Assembly: GCA_035582835.1 (NCBI GenBank)
Contig: JAYKAV010002788.1
Span: 1,110,125-1,174,124 of the forward strand
DNA length: 64,000 bases
Origin: Phoebastria nigripes
Lineage: Eukaryota > Chordata > Aves > Procellariiformes > Diomedeidae
Direction of reading: 5' to 3'
Shown here: one piece after another, positions 60,901 through 64,000 of the stretch
How the letters are laid out: each line of letters begins with the position of its first letter
Numbering within the stretch: position 1 is the first letter of the stretch
The notes under the pieces: generated by a model
What the model was told of the DNA's origin: nothing
Seen by the model: only the letters and a program-made list of their open reading frames with translations
Databases searched by the model: none
Program-made: the position numbers and the translations under genes

Positions 60901-63900
60901 ACAAGAGGCTTGTGAATGTCCTGCACTTCTGTCATGCACAAAAAGGAGCTGTCAGTTTTTAGGGAAGAGATGGGGTTCAAAATACTTCCTGTACGCTTTT
61001 TGTACAAGACTTGTTGCCTACCCTGCTTATTCTGGAAGACACTGTGGGCAAGCAGGCGGGAACAGATTCCTGACCTCAATGAAACTAAACAAGTAAAACT
61101 TGTCTCTGGGGCCATTCCACAATCCTCACCTGTTCTGAGTAGCACTTACTCACACATACTGTACCGTTAATTTTGACAGCTTTCAGGAGTAGCGCTGAAC
61201 AGAAGTGTTTAGAGCTTCTGCAAAGAACTGCACAACACAAGCAATTTGCAGTGGGCAATGAGTTGTGCTGGGTCCACAAAACCTAGAAAATCACAAGTTC
61301 CTGAATACCATCTCCTGTGGTTCCCCCAAAATCATCCACTCATCCCTGTAATGTCACAGAGCAGTCCTGTCACATAAACCAGTCCAAGGCTGCCCTACCC
61401 AGCAAAAGCTCCGTGGATAACTTAGCTAAAACCAAACATGATGTTCCTGCTGCAGATCCAGCAGGATCTCCAGATGCGAGATCACCAAAACAGCTGTTAC
61501 TGTGATTCTACATTTGGTGACCTGTCCCAGCTGAGAAATGCTTCTGAATTTTATCAGAGCAAAATGAGCATTAAGAAAGAAAATGAACACTGCATAGGAA
61601 ATGGATGCTACATAAAATGAAAGCTACAGTACAAGGCATGGACACTCTTACCAATTCACTGCTAGACAGAAACACAAGCGGCCAAGTTCTGTCACCTTTG
61701 CTTGAACACTGATGGGGCCTTATTTCATAAGTAGCCTTGCTGGAAGCAATGTGATTGTCACAGAATAAAGGGCTGTTCAGTGGGAGTAAGGATGTCAGAA
61801 GCTGATCTCAATATACCTTACATGTGTGGGTGCAGCTTTTTGCTTTTAACAGTCATTTAGCTCAAGAGACATGTTGCTCAATGGCCCCTCCCCGCAACAG
61901 TGTTGAGAAAGCTTCCAGTCAATATCTGAGTCATCTAAGAAAGTCTTCCAGCAAACTAGAGCAAACTAGGCTATTCCTAAGAATAGACTAAACAACAAGC
62001 AGAAGGCAGACTTTTTAAAAGAAGACCTTTCAGAGAGCCCCAAGATGAACAGCAACATGGAAAACTCAGTGAAATTCCTTACTAATTTTCTAATGTCTAA
62101 AGGGTTACTTTTTCTTCTTAAAAGTATTTCCCCTTTAGCTTGTTCTTTAAAGGAGAAATATCCTGTTTTGACTCCTTGTTTTTGCCAAAAGACTGGAAAC
62201 CTCAAATGAGATTCTCACACTCCCTCCTCCACTCTCCTGAGGTAATACATCTGGCTTATAAAACTGCAGCAGTACAAATGGACTCCAAAAAGCCCTTCAT
62301 ACAGCCAGGGAAAATTTCTGTTGCAGGAACTGATGTAAACAGCTGACCTTAAAGACATTTTACCAGGCCCCAGCAGAGGAGCAGTGGGGATGGCATGGGA
62401 GTCCATCAGCAGCTCAGCCGCAGAGAGCTCTGCAGAGCTGCTGGGCAGCAGAGAAGGCAGAGAGGTCCAGGCTGCTGTAGCTTAAGGGGGTTCCAGCTAC
62501 GGTTATGAAAGTTAAATCAGGAGCCACTCTGGCCCTGTAAGTATCAATGAAACAGGTGTCAAAGCCAAGTTACATATTCCCAGAGCAAAAGAAAAAGAAA
62601 ATCTCACTGGAGCAATTTTCAGTCCATGCTCTGATTTAGCTGAACTGACGTGACGGCTGGCACAAACCTCCACTGTACCTCTAGTGCTAGCTGATCAATT
62701 CACTTTTACAGGAGCTGCAGCTCAGCTTACCAAAAAGCCTCAGGTATGTGTTAAGTGCTTACATATGTCTCAAGCTGGCCCTCTGCACAGGAATGAAGTT
62801 CAGCTTTATTTACCAGTTCTCATTTCAAAAACTCTGTAAGGAGTGTAGTGTGTACTTTTTCTTCCCAGTTCCTTTCACCACGGCCCCTCTCTTCCTCTGT
62901 CGCACTCCATGCAAACTTCTCTTTGCACCCTGAAAATATGCCACAACCTCATGCAGGCCCAGTGTCCCTCACCATCAGCATGTACACCTTTCCTCTGCTG
63001 TGTATCTTCCAGTCCCAGGCCCACCTTCCCCTTTCGCTCTTTCTCCCATGTTCATTCTTTCAATTGGATCAGATTCCCCAAAATATGCAAGTTTTCCCTC
63101 TACTCTCTAAACTCTACACAGTTTGTAGGGCCTACAGACATGGGCAACATGACTCACTACCATACTCAGCCTTGTGTAAATTGGTAAAAATAGTCCTGAA
63201 AGGACAGGGACCATTGTGGTGCTGGCAGCCACAGTAAACTTGCATGTGTAGCTTTCCTATCAAATTATTTTCTAAGTCAAATGACCTCATTCTTCATGTC
63301 AGAAGCTGACAGCCAGCCAGTCTGCAATTGCAATTTGTCTCCTATAGATCCAATGCTGAGGGCAACGTTTTACGCCAAACATATTTGCTGATGCTTTACC
63401 ACCCGTAGTTAGACAACTGTGTAGTTCTATGTACATCTAAAGCATGCTTTAAATTAATAACAAGCTTTATAAAACATGGTGTATTCATTTCTACTAAAAA
63501 AAAAAAATTTCTCCTAACTAAAGAGCCCTCTCTGTTCTCTCACTGGTGGTATTACTTTTGAAATGCTATCCCCAGTAATTAGAGGATGAGAAGTTCTCTT
63601 AATTTTCTTCCCAGAGCTAACACGTATCCCAGTTCCACTGAGATACATGTAACCTCTCCAAAAGCCTGCTGCTGGTTTTACCCCGCCCTGCCAGGCACTT
63701 CCAGCATGGCCAGCTCCCCTCTAAACTGTCTTACTCTGCACAATTTCTCTTCATTTGAAAGTCCCTGATTTTATCAGCTCTGCCTGGGGGGCAGGGTAAG
63801 CTTCTCAATCTGGATGCCAGAGAAAAGGGAAGGTGGTTAGGGAGGAGGAAAGAGAGCTAAATCTGCCTACCAGCCCTTCTCCACCCATAGAGCCTCACAG

Positions 63901-64000
63901 TTCTTTAGCTCAGCACCACGTTCCCTAGGTCCTAGAGAAGTTCCCAATCTGATGATTAAACCTACAGCCCACCAAATGGTTTGCTGTGCCTGGCCACAGA
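41279..64000 (-). CDS. GPR137B: G protein-coupled receptor 137B (exons 2-7; 5' end outside window)
   Basis: Seven-span lysosomal membrane protein, reported in mammals to recruit Rag GTPases and influence mTORC1; despite the name it is not a classical receptor. Six exons join in one frame to give 789 bases (262 residues plus stop), matching the mammalian protein from about residue 140 to its C-terminus. Four hydrophobic spans are visible (two in exon 3, one each in exons 4 and 5), so the first three and the N-terminus belong to exon 1, upstream of 64000. Landmarks are [46 protein letters not shown] and the acidic [11 protein letters not shown] tail. It converges on ERO1B, its neighbour in other vertebrates. 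Intron 4 has a GC donor. Coding bases end at 59187 inside the window. Confidence 0.95.
41391..42947 (-). other. GPR137B: GPR137B intron 6
   Basis: GT-AG intron of 1.6 kb. Open frames inside (for example 42261-42623 on the plus strand) show no recognisable family. Confidence 0.85.
42948..43072 (-). CDS. GPR137B: GPR137B exon 6 (cytosolic acidic tail)
   Basis: A 125-base exon between CCCTCAG and AG|GTGAGA. It encodes [20 protein letters not shown], then [21 protein letters not shown] plus two bases of serine. Confidence 0.96.
44177..45505 (-). mobile_element. CR1 non-LTR retrotransposon, 5'-truncated, inactive
   Basis: The minus strand encodes the C-terminal half of a CR1 reverse transcriptase ([77 protein letters not shown]). 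It then runs into the CR1 3' tail, with the ATTCTATGATTC end near 44177. The reading frame shifts near 45345-45365, where an upstream segment ([20 protein letters not shown]) is in another frame. The catalytic FADD box reads FAVD, losing an aspartate. The 5' boundary is approximate. It is inserted in GPR137B intron 5, sense to the gene. Confidence 0.95.
44260..45592 (-). pseudogene. Broken CR1 reverse transcriptase (ORF2) remnant
   Basis: Two minus-strand frames together cover the reverse transcriptase thumb and C-terminal part of CR1 ORF2: 44260-45348, and the element-derived part of 45302-45592. They are separated by a frameshift. Three codons contain n. With the N-terminal endonuclease domain missing, a frameshift and FAVD in place of FADD, it cannot encode an active enzyme. 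Confidence 0.9.
47343..47471 (-). CDS. GPR137B: GPR137B exon 5 (last membrane span)
   Basis: Forty-three codons, phase 0 at both ends, between CTTTTCAACAG and CTA|GTAAGT. It encodes [20 protein letters not shown], then [20 protein letters not shown] and KDL: one hydrophobic span followed by a basic cytosolic boundary. Confidence 0.97.
47472..49585 (-). other. GPR137B: GPR137B intron 4, a GC-AG intron
   Basis: 2.1 kb. The donor reads CAG|GCAAGT, with GC in place of GT; the acceptor is CAACAG. It contains a short (CAG)5 at 48460-48474. No other feature seen. Confidence 0.85.
49586..49735 (-). CDS. GPR137B: GPR137B exon 4
   Basis: Fifty codons, phase 0 at both ends. It encodes [40 protein letters not shown] and [10 protein letters not shown]. 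It has one membrane span and a possible N-glycosylation site (NVS). The 3' splice site is CTCTTCCAG. The donor is GC, and homology resumes exactly with ADLK in exon 5. Confidence 0.96.
49736..53621 (-). other. GPR137B: GPR137B intron 3
   Basis: GT-AG intron of 3.9 kb. It contains a TA/CA microsatellite at 49880-49912 and a moderately GC-rich stretch at 50300-52100 with no recognisable gene. The sequence at 51761-51780 resembles the start of avian LTRs but is not enough to call one. Confidence 0.8.
49880..49912. repeat. (TA)n/(CA)n microsatellite
   Basis: Imperfect alternating ATATAT blocks ending in an ACACACAC run. Confidence 0.85.
53622..53844 (-). CDS. GPR137B: GPR137B exon 3 (two membrane spans)
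   Basis: A 223-base exon between CTCTCCCAG and AAG|GTAAGG. One base completes R, then 74 codons follow: [60 protein letters not shown] and [14 protein letters not shown]. It has two hydrophobic spans and an NLT glycosylation motif. It is nearly identical in reading to mammalian GPR137B. Confidence 0.98.
54331..54479 (+). mobile_element. CR1 3'-end fragment
   Basis: The plus strand reads GTTCAAGGCCAGGCTGGATG, GCTTTGAGCAACCTGGTCTA and GATGATCTTTAAGGTCCCTT, ending in CCAACCCAAACCGTTCTATG and ATTCTATGA: the classic CR1 3' end. About 150 bases, untranslated, antisense to GPR137B. Confidence 0.95.
54859..54906 (+). repeat. Poly(A) run, 48 bases
   Basis: An uninterrupted A tract in GPR137B intron 2 (U-rich in the GPR137B transcript). 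There is no clear retroposed body directly upstream; the CR1 fragment ends about 380 bases away and CR1 does not use poly(A) tails. Confidence 0.95.
57004..57037. repeat. CATC-type short tandem repeat
   Basis: Imperfect CATC/ATC repeats directly before the CR1 fragment. Confidence 0.7.
57047..57154 (+). mobile_element. CR1 3'-end fragment
   Basis: The plus strand reads TTGAGCAACCTGATCTAATG, GATGTCCCTGCCCATGGGAC, GGACTAGCTGATCTTC and TCCAACCCAAACCACTCTG, then GATTCTATGATC. It is a diverged CR1 3' end of about 110 bases, same orientation as the 54331 copy. Confidence 0.93.
59138..59187 (-). CDS. GPR137B: GPR137B exon 2
   Basis: A 50-base exon between CTGTTTTGCAG and AG|GTAAGA, encoding [16 protein letters not shown] plus two bases of arginine. 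It matches the loop just before the fourth span of the mammalian protein, with only E-L-L-K-type variation. Confidence 0.95.
59188..64000 (-). other. GPR137B: GPR137B intron 1 (partial), no gene recognised
   Basis: I searched both strands for exon 1 landmarks of GPR137B (FTLTLMNLYFTQ, LRYRHKRLSYQS) and found none, so exon 1 must lie beyond 64000. The remainder is non-coding; open frames such as 60873-61145 (minus) and 62848-63237 (plus) match nothing I know. Confidence 0.75.

Noticed and set aside
60873..61145. Minus-strand frame of 90 codons as a missing GPR137B exon
   Set aside because: It shares no residues with the transmembrane spans expected from exon 1, and exon 2 already follows in phase from an exon outside the window.
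1..64000. CRISPR array, operon, tRNA or rRNA genes
   Set aside because: No regularly spaced direct repeats, no RNA-gene cores recognised, and the sequence is clearly vertebrate nuclear DNA.

Overview
This is vertebrate nuclear DNA, almost certainly from a bird. It has short conserved exons split by GT-AG introns, a CpG-island promoter, and several copies of the CR1 non-LTR retrotransposon ending in the typical ATTCTATG-type tail. There are no operons, CRISPR arrays or prokaryotic features. Species cannot be fixed from the sequence alone. Isolated n calls and three very long homopolymers (G76, T48, A48) suggest a draft assembly.

Layout. 1-6900: AT-rich DNA upstream of ERO1B with no recognisable gene; a 76-base G run lies at 6292-6367. 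6940-8200: CpG island with the ERO1B promoter, including a perfect inverted ER-stress response element, a ZNF143/SBS site, GC boxes, 5'UTR and exon 1. 7707-35010 (+): complete coding region of ERO1B in 16 coding exons (466 codons plus stop, no in-frame stop; three n bases fall in or beside it). 35011 to about 39580: likely long 3'UTR with several AATAAA signals. 41279 to beyond 64000 (-): GPR137B, convergent with ERO1B. Exons 2-7 are visible; exon 1, carrying the N-terminus and first membrane spans, lies outside the window. CR1 copies sit in its introns at 44177-45505 (-), 54331-54479 (+) and 57047-57154 (+).

How the genes relate. ERO1B is the ER flavoprotein oxidase that re-oxidises protein disulfide isomerase, and its promoter carries the element bound by NF-Y plus ATF6 (or XBP1) under ER stress. 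GPR137B is a lysosomal seven-span membrane protein linked to Rag/mTORC1 control. The two are neighbours in other vertebrates too (human 1q42.3), so the pairing supports both calls; no joint function is implied.

I found no undescribed multigene system. The points most worth checking are the ER-stress element with a nearby overlapping uORF, an unannotated 43-nt candidate poison exon in ERO1B intron 5, a 12-nt microexon behind a C16 tract with tandem acceptors, and a GC-AG intron in GPR137B.
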